From NCBI GenBank assembly GCA_025928535.1, contig JAICJJ010000012.1, positions 1 to 15,505 of the forward strand: a DNA stretch of 15,505 bases, in the 5' to 3' direction. The position numbers were made by a program, and so were the translations under genes. The notes beneath the pieces were generated by a model. It had not been told where the DNA came from, ran no database searches, and saw only the letters and a program-made list of their open reading frames with translations. Position 1 is the stretch's first letter; each line of letters begins with the position of its first letter. Of the stretch, positions 6,371 through 13,923 are shown in pieces. This stretch comes from Thermomicrobiales bacterium (lineage in GTDB: Bacteria > Chloroflexota > Chloroflexia > Thermomicrobiales > UBA6265).

Positions 6371-7705
6371 GTGGCGGTTTATGGAACATCGCGCGACGGC
6401 GACGGGACGGATATCGACACGGGGCGGCCGGCGATCGACCGCCGGCGGCTGCTGCTGAAAGGCGCGGCGGCGGGCGCGGCGATCGCCGCCGGTGGTCGAT
6501 TCAGTTTCCCGCGCCTGGCCGCGGCCCAGGATTCCAGCCCGCTCAACGCGATCTTCGGTCCAGGCGGCGCCGTCGGCGGCCAGGGCAAGACCGTGCAGGG
6601 CGGGATGAATCTCGCCATGACCGGGCTGGGCGCCTTTTTCGGCGAAGTGATGAGCAAAGGCGCGTTGCTGGCCGCCAAGCAGATCAAGGCGGCCAACGGC
6701 CCGGACATCGTCCTGACGATCAACGACCACCAGAGCGGCGAGGTGCCGCCGTCCGTCAACGGGGTGCGGAAACTGATCTCGCAGAACAAGATCAGTTTCC
6801 TCCAGACCTCGTACGGCGCGCCGTCAGAGGCGCTGATTCCGATCCTGCAGCAAAACAAGATTCTGACCTTCAACGGCGGCGGGGCCAGCCCGAAGCAACT
6901 CTTCCAGGATTTTCTCTGGATGACGCGCATGGTCTTCGCCTACGACCCGACGCCCGGCGCCCTCACCTGGCTTGCGAAGACCTATTCGGACGCGAAGCGG
7001 CTTGCGACCATCGGCACGCTCGAAAACGGCGTCGAAGCGCTCGACCAACTCGCGCCCAAGGTGTGGCCGGACGTGAGCAAGGGCGGCGAAATCGTCGCCA
7101 AGGAAATCCACGACGTCGGGCTGACCGACTTCAGCCAGGTGATCGCCCGCGTCAAGGCGACGAACCCGGACGCGATCTTCACCGTCTCGTTCGGCAACGA
7201 CCTCGGCTACCTGGTCAAGCAATTCCGCGAAGCGGCGGTCACGGTCCCGATCGTCGGCATCGAATTCACGCAAGACGCGCAAACGATCGCTGGGGCGGCC
7301 TACGACACGTTCGTCTTCGCCACCGACTACTACGACACCGCCAATCCGAATCCCTGGAACGTCGAATTCGTCAAGGCGCACAACGCCGAATACGGCAAGG
7401 ACCCCGAGTACTACGGCGCCAACTACTACGAGCAGGTCTTTGTCGTCTGGGATCTGATCCGGCGGGTGCTGGAAGAAAACGGCGACCCAACCAAGGGCGA
7501 CGCGCTGCAAACCGCGTTGATCCAGAAGCCGGTCTTCAAGTCGGTCTACGGCGGCGACGCGTCGAACGTCGGTGAGATGACGTTCGACACGCAGGCCCAT
7601 ACCATCGCCAAACCGATGGGGGTCTTCGCCGTCAAGGACGGCAAGCCGAAATTGCTCGAGCCGATTCCGACCGAACTCGTGCCGCCGAAGGAAAAGAGCG
7701 CGTAG
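6371..7705 (+). CDS. Liv/HAAT-type ABC transporter substrate-binding protein with Tat signal
   Basis: A 444-residue extracytoplasmic binding protein (Peripla_BP_6 fold) that would capture the substrate for the LivHMGF-like transporter encoded next. The N-terminus has a twin-arginine motif, RRRLLLKG at 24-31, then a small-residue hydrophobic stretch (32-42) and an Ala-Ala-Ala cleavage site near residue 52. Export is therefore probably by Tat, as a folded protein. The mature part begins around Gln53 and shows the family layout, including the MNLAMTGLGAFFGEVMSKGA region and QVIARVKATNPDAIFTV. GTG 6371 is used because GGAAGGGAG (6356-6364) ends 6 nt before it and the Tat motif lies in frame downstream. 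No lipobox cysteine is seen. The family binds branched-chain amino acids, amides, urea, and aromatic or aliphatic carboxylates; the neighbouring enzymes favour an organic acid or amide, which is an inference. Confidence 0.9.
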   Translation: MAVYGTSRDGDGTDIDTGRPAIDRRRLLLKGAAAGAAIAAGGRFSFPRLAAAQDSSPLNAIFGPGGAVGGQGKTVQGGMNLAMTGLGAFFGEVMSKGALLAAKQIKAANGPDIVLTINDHQSGEVPPSVNGVRKLISQNKISFLQTSYGAPSEALIPILQQNKILTFNGGGASPKQLFQDFLWMTRMVFAYDPTPGALTWLAKTYSDAKRLATIGTLENGVEALDQLAPKVWPDVSKGGEIVAKEIHDVGLTDFSQVIARVKATNPDAIFTVSFGNDLGYLVKQFREAAVTVPIVGIEFTQDAQTIAGAAYDTFVFATDYYDTANPNPWNVEFVKAHNAEYGKDPEYYGANYYEQVFVVWDLIRRVLEENGDPTKGDALQTALIQKPVFKSVYGGDASNVGEMTFDTQAHTIAKPMGVFAVKDGKPKLLEPIPTELVPPKEKSA

Positions 7706-7712
7706 CGCATCG

Positions 7713-7745
7713 GGGCGGGCGCCGCATCGCGGCCGGCGCCCGCCC
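7713..7745 (+). promoter_or_regulatory. Strong 12-bp GC hairpin after the binding-protein gene
   Basis: GGGCGGGCGCCG (7713-7724) pairs perfectly with CGGCGCCCGCCC (7734-7745) across a 9-nt loop. It starts 7 nt after the binding-protein stop and has no following T tract. Stable hairpins at this spot in ABC operons protect the upstream mRNA from 3' exonucleases and reduce readthrough, giving more binding protein than permease. That role is inferred from position. Confidence 0.6.
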
Positions 7746-7755
7746 ATGCGCCGAG

Positions 7756-7761
7756 CGAAGG
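7756..7761 (+). promoter_or_regulatory. Shine-Dalgarno site deciding the livH start
   Basis: GAAGGA lies 8 nt upstream of GTG 7770. The only upstream in-frame ATG (7746) directly abuts the 12-bp hairpin and has no ribosome-binding sequence, so the GTG is favoured. Confidence 0.55.
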
Positions 7762-7769
7762 ACGCGTCC

Positions 7770-8648
7770 GTGATCGATCCGCAACTGATCGCCCAATTGC
7801 TGGTGGCCGGCGTCGTGCTCGGCAGCCGCTACGCGCTGATCGCCGTCAGTTTCGGCGTCATTTATTCGACGACGCAGATTTTTCATCTGGCGCACGCCGG
7901 AACCTACACGGTCGCCGCCTACGCCGCCATCGTCGTCGCCAATCGCTTCGGCGCGCCCCTCTGGCTCGCCCTGCCCGCGGCGGCGGCGGTCGCCGTCGCC
8001 TTCGGCGCCGTCACCGATCTGGCGATGTACCAGCCGATGCGCCGGCGATCGGCGACGAAACTGGCGATGTTTCTCGCCTCGCTCGGCCTTTCGATTGTCG
8101 TCTCGAGCCTCGCCCAGATCGTCTTCGGGCCGCAAAACCTCAGCCTCGACCGCGTGCCGAACCAGACGTTCTTGCTCGGCAACGTCACCGTCACCACGCT
8201 CAACATCGCGGAAGTCGTCGTTGGCTGGGCCGCGATCGGGGCGTTGCTCCTCTTTCTCCGACGAACCCAATTCGGCCGGGCGATCAACGCGGTCCGCATC
8301 AACCCGCAGGTGGCGATGGCGGTCGGCGTCTCGGTCGACCGGATCTATTTGCTGGTGATGATGATCGGTTCATTGCTCGTCGCGATCGCCGCCCTCCTCT
8401 TCCTGATGGGCAACGTCGCCTTTCCGACCATGGGGCTCGATCCGATCCTGATCGGCTTCATCGCCGTCTTTCTCGGCGGCACCGACAACGTCTTCGGCGC
8501 GGCGGTCGGCGGCCTCGCGCTCGGGTTGGCGACTTCCCTCAGCGGCATCTGGATTTCGGGCGATTTCGCCTCGGCCGTCGTCTTCGCCATCCTCTTCGTC
8601 GTGCTCGTCTTCAGGCCGCAGGGACTGCTGGGCAAAGCCGCGTTGTAA
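7770..8648 (+). CDS. livH: Branched-chain-amino-acid-type ABC permease, LivH-like
   Basis: A 292-residue inner-membrane permease, usual length for LivH. It forms one half of the transport channel with the LivM-like domain encoded next. It consists of repeated hydrophobic segments beginning at LIAQLLVAGVVLGSRYALIA, with the conserved early pattern FGVIYSTTQIFHLAHAGTYT (LivH normally reads ..NLAHG..). It ends in a FRPQGLLGK motif typical of the family. GTG 7770 is preferred over ATG 7746 because of the Shine-Dalgarno sequence at 7756-7761; the extra eight residues of the longer form (MRRAKDAS) add nothing recognisable. The gene follows the binding protein after a hairpin and is 17 bp upstream of the LivM-LivG gene. 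The gene name refers to family membership; the actual substrate is not established. Confidence 0.9.
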   Translation: MIDPQLIAQLLVAGVVLGSRYALIAVSFGVIYSTTQIFHLAHAGTYTVAAYAAIVVANRFGAPLWLALPAAAAVAVAFGAVTDLAMYQPMRRRSATKLAMFLASLGLSIVVSSLAQIVFGPQNLSLDRVPNQTFLLGNVTVTTLNIAEVVVGWAAIGALLLFLRRTQFGRAINAVRINPQVAMAVGVSVDRIYLLVMMIGSLLVAIAALLFLMGNVAFPTMGLDPILIGFIAVFLGGTDNVFGAAVGGLALGLATSLSGIWISGDFASAVVFAILFVVLVFRPQGLLGKAAL

Positions 8649-8665
8649 TCGGGAAGGTCGGTCGG

Positions 8666-10420
8666 GTGTTCAACGATTACTACGCCGACATCGCGATTCT
8701 GATCCTGATCTACGTCGCGCTCGGCGCGTCGCTGAATCTCCTGATGGGGTACGCCGGCCAGTTTTCGATGGCCCACGCCGTCTTCTACGGCGTGGGCGCC
8801 TATTCGGCGGGTCTGCTGACGGTGCGGGCCGGTTGGCCTCCGCTGCTCAGCATCGTCGGGGCGATCGTCATCACCTTCGTCTCGGCCGGCATCTTGTCGT
8901 TGCCCGCGGCGAAACGCGTCCGCGGCGAATATCTGATCTTGCTGACGCTCGCTTTCCAGATGGTCGTCAGCCAGTTGATGAATTCGCTGCGTGGCCTGAC
9001 CGGCGGCCCCTACGGCTTCACCGTGCCGTGGCTCTCGCTCTTCGGCAAGGACTTCGTCTCTCCGGTCGACTTCGCGCCGCTGATGGCGGCGGCCTGCGCG
9101 CTCGTGCTCGCCATCGCCTGGGGCATCGGCGAATCCCCGTTCGGCCGGCTTCTGAAGGGCATTCGCGATGACGAAGGAGCGGTTCGCGCGCTTGGCAAGA
9201 ACACGATTCTCGCCAAGTTGCTGATCTTCGGCATCACCGCCGGGTTGGCCGGCTTCGTCGGCGGCCTCAGCGCCTACTACTACCAGTTCATCGCGCCCGG
9301 TTCCTATACGCTCGATCTATCGATCTTCATTGTTTCGATCATTGTGCTTGGGGGCATCGGCAATCTGGCCGGCACCGTCGTCGCCGCGATCATTCTCGGC
9401 GGGTTGCGGCCGCTGCTCCAGAATCTCGCGTTCATTGGCGCCGACAACAGTTACCCGTGGCAAGCCGTGATCTACGGCGCGGCGCTGATATTCCTCATGA
9501 TGTTCCGACCGGAAGGCTTGCTGCCGGAAGGCTTCGCCTTCGGCGGGCGCCGGCGTGGTCGGCTGGCTCCCGCCAGTCCGGCGCCGCCGATGACGCCCGG
9601 CGTCAATGGTCATCGACCGCCCGTCGCGCCTGGGCAATCAGCGATCCCGACCGAAGCGCCGGCGCCGCCAATCGTGCGGATCGATGGGCTTTCGAAGCGA
9701 TTCGGCGGCATCGCCGCGGTCGATTGCGTCGACCTCGCCTTCGGCGAACGCCAGATCACCGCGCTGATCGGCCCGAACGGAGCCGGCAAGACGACGATCT
9801 TCAATCTCGTCACCGGCACGTTGACGCCGGATCGGGGCCGCGTCTTGCTGCGCGACGTCGACATCACCGGAAAGGCGCCGAACGAGGTGGCGAATCTCGG
9901 AATGGCGAGGTCGTTTCAGGATGTCCGCCTCTTTCCCCGCTTGACGGCGCTGCAAAATGTGGCGATGGCCGTGCCCAATCAGCCGGGCGAAAACGTAGCC
10001 GCGCTGGCGCTGCGGCCGTTGCATTGCCGGCGGGCGGAAGCGGCGGCGCGCGCCGAGGCGCTGCGCTGCCTGGAACTGACCGGCATGGCGGACAAGGCGC
10101 GCGAACGCGTCGCCAATCTCGGCTACGGCGAGCAAAAACTCGTCGCCATCGCGCGCCTGCTGGCGACGGACGCCGCGGTCCTCTTGCTGGACGAGCCGAC
10201 CTCCGGCATCGACCCTGCCTCGCTCGACGACATGATCGACCTCGTCCTCCGCTTGAAGGAGATGGGGCGCACGATCTGCATCGTCGAGCACAGCCTGACG
10301 GTCGTCGAACGGCTCGCCGATCACGTCGTCTTCATGGAAGACGGCAAGGTCACGGCCGAAGGAACGATCGAAGAATTGACGCGCCAGGAACGGCTGGTCG
10401 AGGTCTACTTCGGAACCTGA
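8666..10420 (+). CDS. LivM-LivG fusion: permease and ATPase in one chain
   Basis: A 584-residue fusion of two Liv-type transporter subunits. Residues 1 to about 290 are a LivM permease: NLLMGYAGQFSMAHAVFYG near 24-42, several hydrophobic segments and a MFRPEGLLPEG ending. A Pro/Ala/Arg-rich linker follows, about 290-335. From about 336 to 584 is a LivG ATPase with Walker A GPNGAGKTT at 369-377, the LivG-type signature LGYGEQ at 485-490, Walker B LLLDEPTSG with Asp509-Glu510, and switch His542. All ATPase motifs are intact. No start with a ribosome-binding site lies at the linker, so the fusion looks genuine rather than two overlapping genes. GTG 8666 has GGGAAGG (8651-8657) 8 nt upstream. LivM-LivG fusions are known in scattered bacteria. 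It should pair with LivH and LivF to make the complete importer. Confidence 0.92.
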   Translation: MFNDYYADIAILILIYVALGASLNLLMGYAGQFSMAHAVFYGVGAYSAGLLTVRAGWPPLLSIVGAIVITFVSAGILSLPAAKRVRGEYLILLTLAFQMVVSQLMNSLRGLTGGPYGFTVPWLSLFGKDFVSPVDFAPLMAAACALVLAIAWGIGESPFGRLLKGIRDDEGAVRALGKNTILAKLLIFGITAGLAGFVGGLSAYYYQFIAPGSYTLDLSIFIVSIIVLGGIGNLAGTVVAAIILGGLRPLLQNLAFIGADNSYPWQAVIYGAALIFLMMFRPEGLLPEGFAFGGRRRGRLAPASPAPPMTPGVNGHRPPVAPGQSAIPTEAPAPPIVRIDGLSKRFGGIAAVDCVDLAFGERQITALIGPNGAGKTTIFNLVTGTLTPDRGRVLLRDVDITGKAPNEVANLGMARSFQDVRLFPRLTALQNVAMAVPNQPGENVAALALRPLHCRRAEAAARAEALRCLELTGMADKARERVANLGYGEQKLVAIARLLATDAAVLLLDEPTSGIDPASLDDMIDLVLRLKEMGRTICIVEHSLTVVERLADHVVFMEDGKVTAEGTIEELTRQERLVEVYFGT

Positions 10421-10458
10421 CCGGGCCGCGCCAGGACGCTTCGGAAAGGAACGTCGCC

Positions 10459-11208
10459 ATGATCGCCGCGCCGGCCGGCGAATCGCATTCGCCTTCGACC
10501 GTCCCGCCGCTGCTGGCGGCGACCGATCTCTGCGCTGGCTACGGCCGCCGGCAGGTGCTGTATGACGTTTCGGTGGCGGCGGGGCCGGGCGAGATCGTGG
10601 CCGTGCTCGGTCACAACGGGGCAGGCAAGACGACGTTGCTGAAGGCGATTGTCGGTTTCGTGCCGTTGCATCGGGGTCGCATCGTTTTCGCCGGCCGCGA
10701 TCGATCTGGCGACGCGTACACCGCGCGCGTGCGCGACGGCATTTCGTACACGCCAGCGGAGGCGCCGGTCTTCCGCGATTTGTCGGTTTACGACAATCTC
10801 GAACTTGGCGGGTTCACCGTCGCCGACCGGGCTGAGCGCGGCCAACGGATGGAACGGGTGTTCAGCCTGTTCCCGATCCTGCGAGAGCGGCACGCACAAT
10901 TTGCCGGCACGATGAGCGGCGGACAGCAGCGGATGCTTTCGCTCGGCATGGCGATCATGGCCGGACCGAACCTGATGCTGCTCGACGAGCCGTCGCTCGG
11001 GCTGTCGCCCGCCATCGTTCAAAGCATCTTCGACCAGATCAAGCGCTTCGCGATCGAAGACGGCTTGTCGATCCTGCTCGTCGAGCAAAACGTTCGCGCG
11101 GCGCTGCGCATCGCCGATCGCGCCTATTTCATGCGCTCGGGCAAGATCATCCTCGCGGAAGACGCGCCGACGGCATTGGCCCGGGGCAGTTGGTGGGATT
11201 TGTTCTGA
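10459..11208 (+). CDS. livF: Liv-type ABC transporter ATPase, LivF-like
   Basis: A 249-residue cytoplasmic ATPase, partner of the LivG-like domain just upstream. It shows Walker A GHNGAGKTT at 51-59, the ABC signature MSGGQ at 152-156 (MSGGQQRMLSLGMAIM, typical of LivF), Walker B LMLLDEPSLGL with Asp176-Glu177, and the switch motif LLVEQN. The first 20 or so residues are a Ser/Pro-rich extension not usual in LivF. ATG 10459 has GGAAAGGA (10443-10450) 8 nt upstream and starts 38 bp after the fusion gene. It closes the transporter set. The following 178 bp hold an inverted repeat and a possible new promoter, so the operon probably ends here. Confidence 0.93.
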   Translation: MIAAPAGESHSPSTVPPLLAATDLCAGYGRRQVLYDVSVAAGPGEIVAVLGHNGAGKTTLLKAIVGFVPLHRGRIVFAGRDRSGDAYTARVRDGISYTPAEAPVFRDLSVYDNLELGGFTVADRAERGQRMERVFSLFPILRERHAQFAGTMSGGQQRMLSLGMAIMAGPNLMLLDEPSLGLSPAIVQSIFDQIKRFAIEDGLSILLVEQNVRAALRIADRAYFMRSGKIILAEDAPTALARGSWWDLF

Positions 11209-11253
11209 CGCAGCCCATTCCCGACGACCGGGTCGATCGGCGGCCCCTGCGAT

Positions 11254-11282
11254 TTGACCCAGGCGACACAGCAGCATAACGT
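11254..11282 (+). promoter_or_regulatory. Possible promoter for the MFS gene
   Basis: TTGACC (11254-11259) matches the -35 consensus at five of six bases and is followed after 17 bp by TAACGT (11277-11282), a weak -10 at three of six. It lies just past livF and about 105 bp before the MFS start. It is suggestive only. Confidence 0.25.
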
Positions 11283-11307
11283 TTGCCGCGCCGCGCCAGG
11301 CCGCGCG

Positions 11308-11335
11308 GCCGTCCGGCGCTGAAATGCCGGACGGC
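11308..11335. terminator. 10-bp inverted repeat between livF and the MFS gene, possible terminator or leader hairpin
   Basis: GCCGTCCGGC (11308-11317) pairs perfectly with GCCGGACGGC (11326-11335) around an 8-nt AT-richer loop. There is no T tract after it. It could end the liv transcript, or act as a leader structure for the MFS gene if the possible promoter at 11254 is real. It contains an ATG (11324) in frame with the MFS protein, which makes that ATG an unlikely start. Confidence 0.4.
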
Positions 11336-11386
11336 GGAACAAGCGGGCGACGATCGGCCGGCGGCTCCGGCGCAGCGAGCGAGGCG

Positions 11387-12658
11387 ATGGCGGTCATTCC
11401 GGAGCGGCGGGGTCGGCGGTTCGACGATTTCGGGAAGTTTTTCGTCGGCCAGACGATTTCCAATCTCGGCAATTCGATCACGTTCTTCGCCGCGCCGATT
11501 CTGGTTTATCACCTGACCGGCTCGGCGCTTGACCTCGGCGTGACGACCGCCGTTCAGATGTTGCCCTATCTCCTCTTCGGGCTCGTGATCGGCGCCTGGG
11601 TCGACCGCGTCGATCGCCGCCGGTTGATGATCGCCGCCGATCTCGCCCGCGCCGGGGTCATCGCCTCGATTCCGGCGGCGGCCGCGTTCGGCTGGCTCAG
11701 CGTCTTCTGGATCTATGGGGCGACGTTCGTCGCGGCGACGATCTCGATCGCGTTCGACGCCGCCCAATTCGCCGCGATCCCCAGCCTCGTTGCGACCGAC
11801 GATCTGGTCGCCGCCAACGGCCGGATTCAGGCGAGTTTTTCCGCCGCGACCGTCCTCGGTCCCTTGCTCGCCGGCACGCTGCTGACCGTGATGCCGGTCG
11901 CCGACATCTTCACGCTCGATGCGCTCTCGTTTCTGGCGTCGGCGCTCTCGCTCGGGCTGATTCGACGCAGTTTCAACCATGCTGACGATTCGAATGCCGA
12001 GGTTGGTTCGCTCGGGCGGGACATCGTCGATGGCTTGCGCTACGTGTTGGGACACCCGGTCTTGCGCGCCATTTCGCTGATGATGGCGCTGATCAATTTC
12101 ATCGGCTCCACGACCGCCGCCCAGCTCGTCTTCTTCGCCCATCGCCGGCTCGGCGCGGACGACAGCCGGGTCGGCCTGCTCTACGCCGCCGGCAGCGTTG
12201 GCGTCGTCGTGACGTCGCTCATCGCCGGACGCTTGCGCCGCCGCTGGTCGTTTGGGCAGGTCGCGCTCGGCGCGTTGATGGTCGGCGGCGCGTTGAATCT
12301 GCTTCTCGCCTTGGTCTCCAACTATTGGACGGCCCTGCCGATCTGGGCGCTGTTCGATGGCGCGGGCATTCTCTTCAACATCAACACGGGCAGCCTGCGC
12401 CAGGCGATCGTGCCCAATCATCTGCTGGGACGCGTCATCAGCATCGCCGGCGTGCTCGCCTGGTCCGCCATCCCGCTCGGCACGACGCTCGGCGGCGTCG
12501 CCGTCGAGCGCACGAGCATCCAATTCGTCTACGCGATCATCGGGGCGGCGACGATGGCGATCGCGGCCGCGTTCGCGTTCAGCCCGATCGGCCGCGCCGA
12601 ATGCTACCCGTCGGATGAGCCGGCCGCCGAGCAGGAGTCGATGTCCGCGGTCCCATAG
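11387..12658 (+). CDS. MFS transporter, DHA3/EntS-like exporter
   Basis: A 423-residue membrane protein with about 12 hydrophobic segments. The family layout fits MFS_3 (DHA3, EntS-like) proton-driven exporters of drugs, macrolides or siderophores. The opening FGKFFVGQTISNLGNSITFF at 15-34 and the cytoplasmic loop motif GAWVDRVDRRRL at 69-80 (MFS motif A) are clear. A second-half segment with FDGAGILFNINTGSLRQAIV is typical of the group. ATG 11387 has a weak, close GAGG (11381-11384). The longer reading from ATG 11324 would put its start inside a hairpin loop and add a Gly/Ser-rich stretch without family similarity. It lies 178 bp after livF on the same strand and may be its own transcription unit. 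No partner gene points to its cargo. Confidence 0.85.
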   Translation: MAVIPERRGRRFDDFGKFFVGQTISNLGNSITFFAAPILVYHLTGSALDLGVTTAVQMLPYLLFGLVIGAWVDRVDRRRLMIAADLARAGVIASIPAAAAFGWLSVFWIYGATFVAATISIAFDAAQFAAIPSLVATDDLVAANGRIQASFSAATVLGPLLAGTLLTVMPVADIFTLDALSFLASALSLGLIRRSFNHADDSNAEVGSLGRDIVDGLRYVLGHPVLRAISLMMALINFIGSTTAAQLVFFAHRRLGADDSRVGLLYAAGSVGVVVTSLIAGRLRRRWSFGQVALGALMVGGALNLLLALVSNYWTALPIWALFDGAGILFNINTGSLRQAIVPNHLLGRVISIAGVLAWSAIPLGTTLGGVAVERTSIQFVYAIIGAATMAIAAAFAFSPIGRAECYPSDEPAAEQESMSAVP

Positions 12659-12741
12659 CGGGTCAAGAAGGCCCTATCTCAAAAAGTTGGCCCATCATGG
12701 ATGCCGGAGGACAATCCGGGTGGCGCGAGGCGTGCCGCGTT

Positions 12742-12828
12742 CGTCATGCTGAGGCCACAGCCGAAGCATCTCGGTCATCGGGAACGACGCGGCCGATCAG
12801 CCGAGAACCTTCCTTCGTCAGGATGACG
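12742..12828. repeat. Imperfect 87-bp inverted repeat in the convergent spacer, likely dispersed intergenic repeat
   Basis: The outer arms CGTCATGCTGA (12742-12752) and TCAGGATGACG (12818-12828) are inverted with one mismatch. The inner arms GAAGCATCTCGG (12763-12774) and CCGAGAACCTTC (12801-12812) are inverted with two mismatches. The loop is about 26 nt. The GTCATGCTGA...GAAGCATCTCGG pattern resembles a repeat I recall being scattered between genes in several phyla, including Chloroflexota and Deinococcota. It lies between two converging genes and could also stop transcription both ways. The surrounding spacer, 12659-12884, shows no gene. Confidence 0.6.
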
Positions 12829-12884
12829 ATTGACGTTGGTCGGACCGCTCAGGACGAACCATTCTGCTGCTCGCCCTCCTCGGT

Positions 12885-13901
12885 TCAGGTCGCCAATCGC
12901 GCCGTCACCGCGCGGACCGCCGGCAGCACCCGCTCGCCGAGGAGCCGAATGCCTGCCGCGTCGGTCAGGCCGTGCGGCGTGCCGAATTCGACCCGGGTCG
13001 CCCCGGCCTGCAGCAGCGTGATCGCCTGGCGCGCGATTTGCTCCGGCGTGCCGGCGAAGGCGAACCGGTCGAGGAGATCGTCCGGGACCAGCGCCGCGGC
13101 GGCGTCGTCGTCAGCGGCGACCAGGCGCGCCATCCGAGCCAACAGCGGGCGGTCGATCGTCACGGTCGGATCGAGCGGCCCCACCACCGGCAGATAGCGC
13201 GCCGCTTCCCGCCGCGCCCGCGCTCGCGCCGCCATTTCGTCCTCATCGACGACCGTCACCGCGCCGACCGCGATGCCGACGCTGTCGAGTGGCCGCCCCG
13301 CGCGCCGCTCGCCGACCGCCAGCCGCTCGCGCGCCCACGGGAGGAGATCCGGGTTGGCCGAGCCGCCGATCTTGACCTCGTCCGCCAATTCGCCGGCCAA
13401 TTCGAGCGTCCGCGGACCCCACGTGCCAATCAAGAGCGGCACGCGGGACCGCGGCGGCTGGTATTGCAACAGCGGTTCGGCCGGCAGCCGGTAGAACGAT
13501 CCGGCGTAGCCGCCCGGCTCGCGCGCCAGCACACGCCGGATGACCGCAATCGCCTCGCGCAGCCGGGCCAGCGGCCGATCGTCCACGACGCCGAGCGCGT
13601 CGAGCCACGCGCCCCGGGCGAGGCCAAGATAGGCGCGGCCGCCGGACGCGGCGTCGAGCGCGGCGATCTGGCCGGCAATCTCGACTGGGTGAAGCAAATA
13701 CGGATTGAGCGCCGCTGGCCCGAGGCGGACGCGGATCGTCGCGCGCGCTATGGCGAGCAGCGGCGCGACGGCCGGCTGGAAACCGAGATCGGCATAGACG
13801 CTGACGACATCGAAGCCGAACGCTTCGGCCAGCGCGCCGAACCGCTGGTAGTCTTCCCATGATTTGTCGCCCTGAAAGGCGATCGACAATTCGCCCGTCA
13901 T
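12885..13901 (-). CDS. LLM-class flavin-dependent oxidoreductase, probably F420-dependent
   Basis: A 338-residue TIM-barrel enzyme of the luciferase-like monooxygenase superfamily. It is closest in style to the F420-dependent Mer-type (methylene-tetrahydromethanopterin reductase) branch. The start FQGDKSWEDYQRFGALAEAF, the sequence LGPAALNPYLLHPVEIAGQI, the LGLARGAWLDALGV motif and LLIGTWGPRTLELAGELADE are typical of that group. Use of F420 rather than FMN is inferred from the resemblance. If right, the host makes F420, fitting Actinomycetota or Chloroflexota. ATG 13901 lacks an obvious Shine-Dalgarno sequence, so a leaderless or short-leader message is possible. It converges with the MFS gene and diverges from the TIGR04076-like gene with 22 bp between starts. 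Substrate not identifiable. Confidence 0.87.
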   Translation of the reverse strand: MTGELSIAFQGDKSWEDYQRFGALAEAFGFDVVSVYADLGFQPAVAPLLAIARATIRVRLGPAALNPYLLHPVEIAGQIAALDAASGGRAYLGLARGAWLDALGVVDDRPLARLREAIAVIRRVLAREPGGYAGSFYRLPAEPLLQYQPPRSRVPLLIGTWGPRTLELAGELADEVKIGGSANPDLLPWARERLAVGERRAGRPLDSVGIAVGAVTVVDEDEMAARARARREAARYLPVVGPLDPTVTIDRPLLARMARLVAADDDAAAALVPDDLLDRFAFAGTPEQIARQAITLLQAGATRVEFGTPHGLTDAAGIRLLGERVLPAVRAVTARLAT

Positions 13902-13913
13902 CGGTCAATTCGT

Positions 13914-13918
13914 GGGAG
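13914..13918 (+). promoter_or_regulatory. Shine-Dalgarno site deciding the start of the TIGR04076-like gene
   Basis: GGGAG lies 5 nt before ATG 13924. The alternative GTG at 13912 overlaps this site and has no ribosome-binding sequence of its own, so the ATG is favoured. Confidence 0.55.
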
Positions 13919-13923
13919 CATGG

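Noticed and set aside
9457..10458. Out-of-frame plus-strand extension reading into livF from within the LivM-LivG gene
   Set aside because: The upstream part is an Arg-rich shadow of the fusion gene. livF has its own Shine-Dalgarno sequence and ATG at 10459.
11147..12523. Minus-strand open frame (458 codons) opposite the MFS gene
   Set aside because: Extremely charged composition (Arg, Asp, Glu, Gly) as expected from reading a membrane protein gene backwards. The plus strand has a clear MFS protein.
12659..12884. Mobile element remnant in the convergent spacer
   Set aside because: No transposase fragment or clear target duplication is visible. Only the inverted repeat at 12742-12828 stands out, and it is listed as a repeat.
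12972..13862. Plus-strand open frame (296 codons) opposite the LLM oxidoreductase
   Set aside because: Arg-rich shadow; the minus strand encodes an intact LLM-class enzyme.
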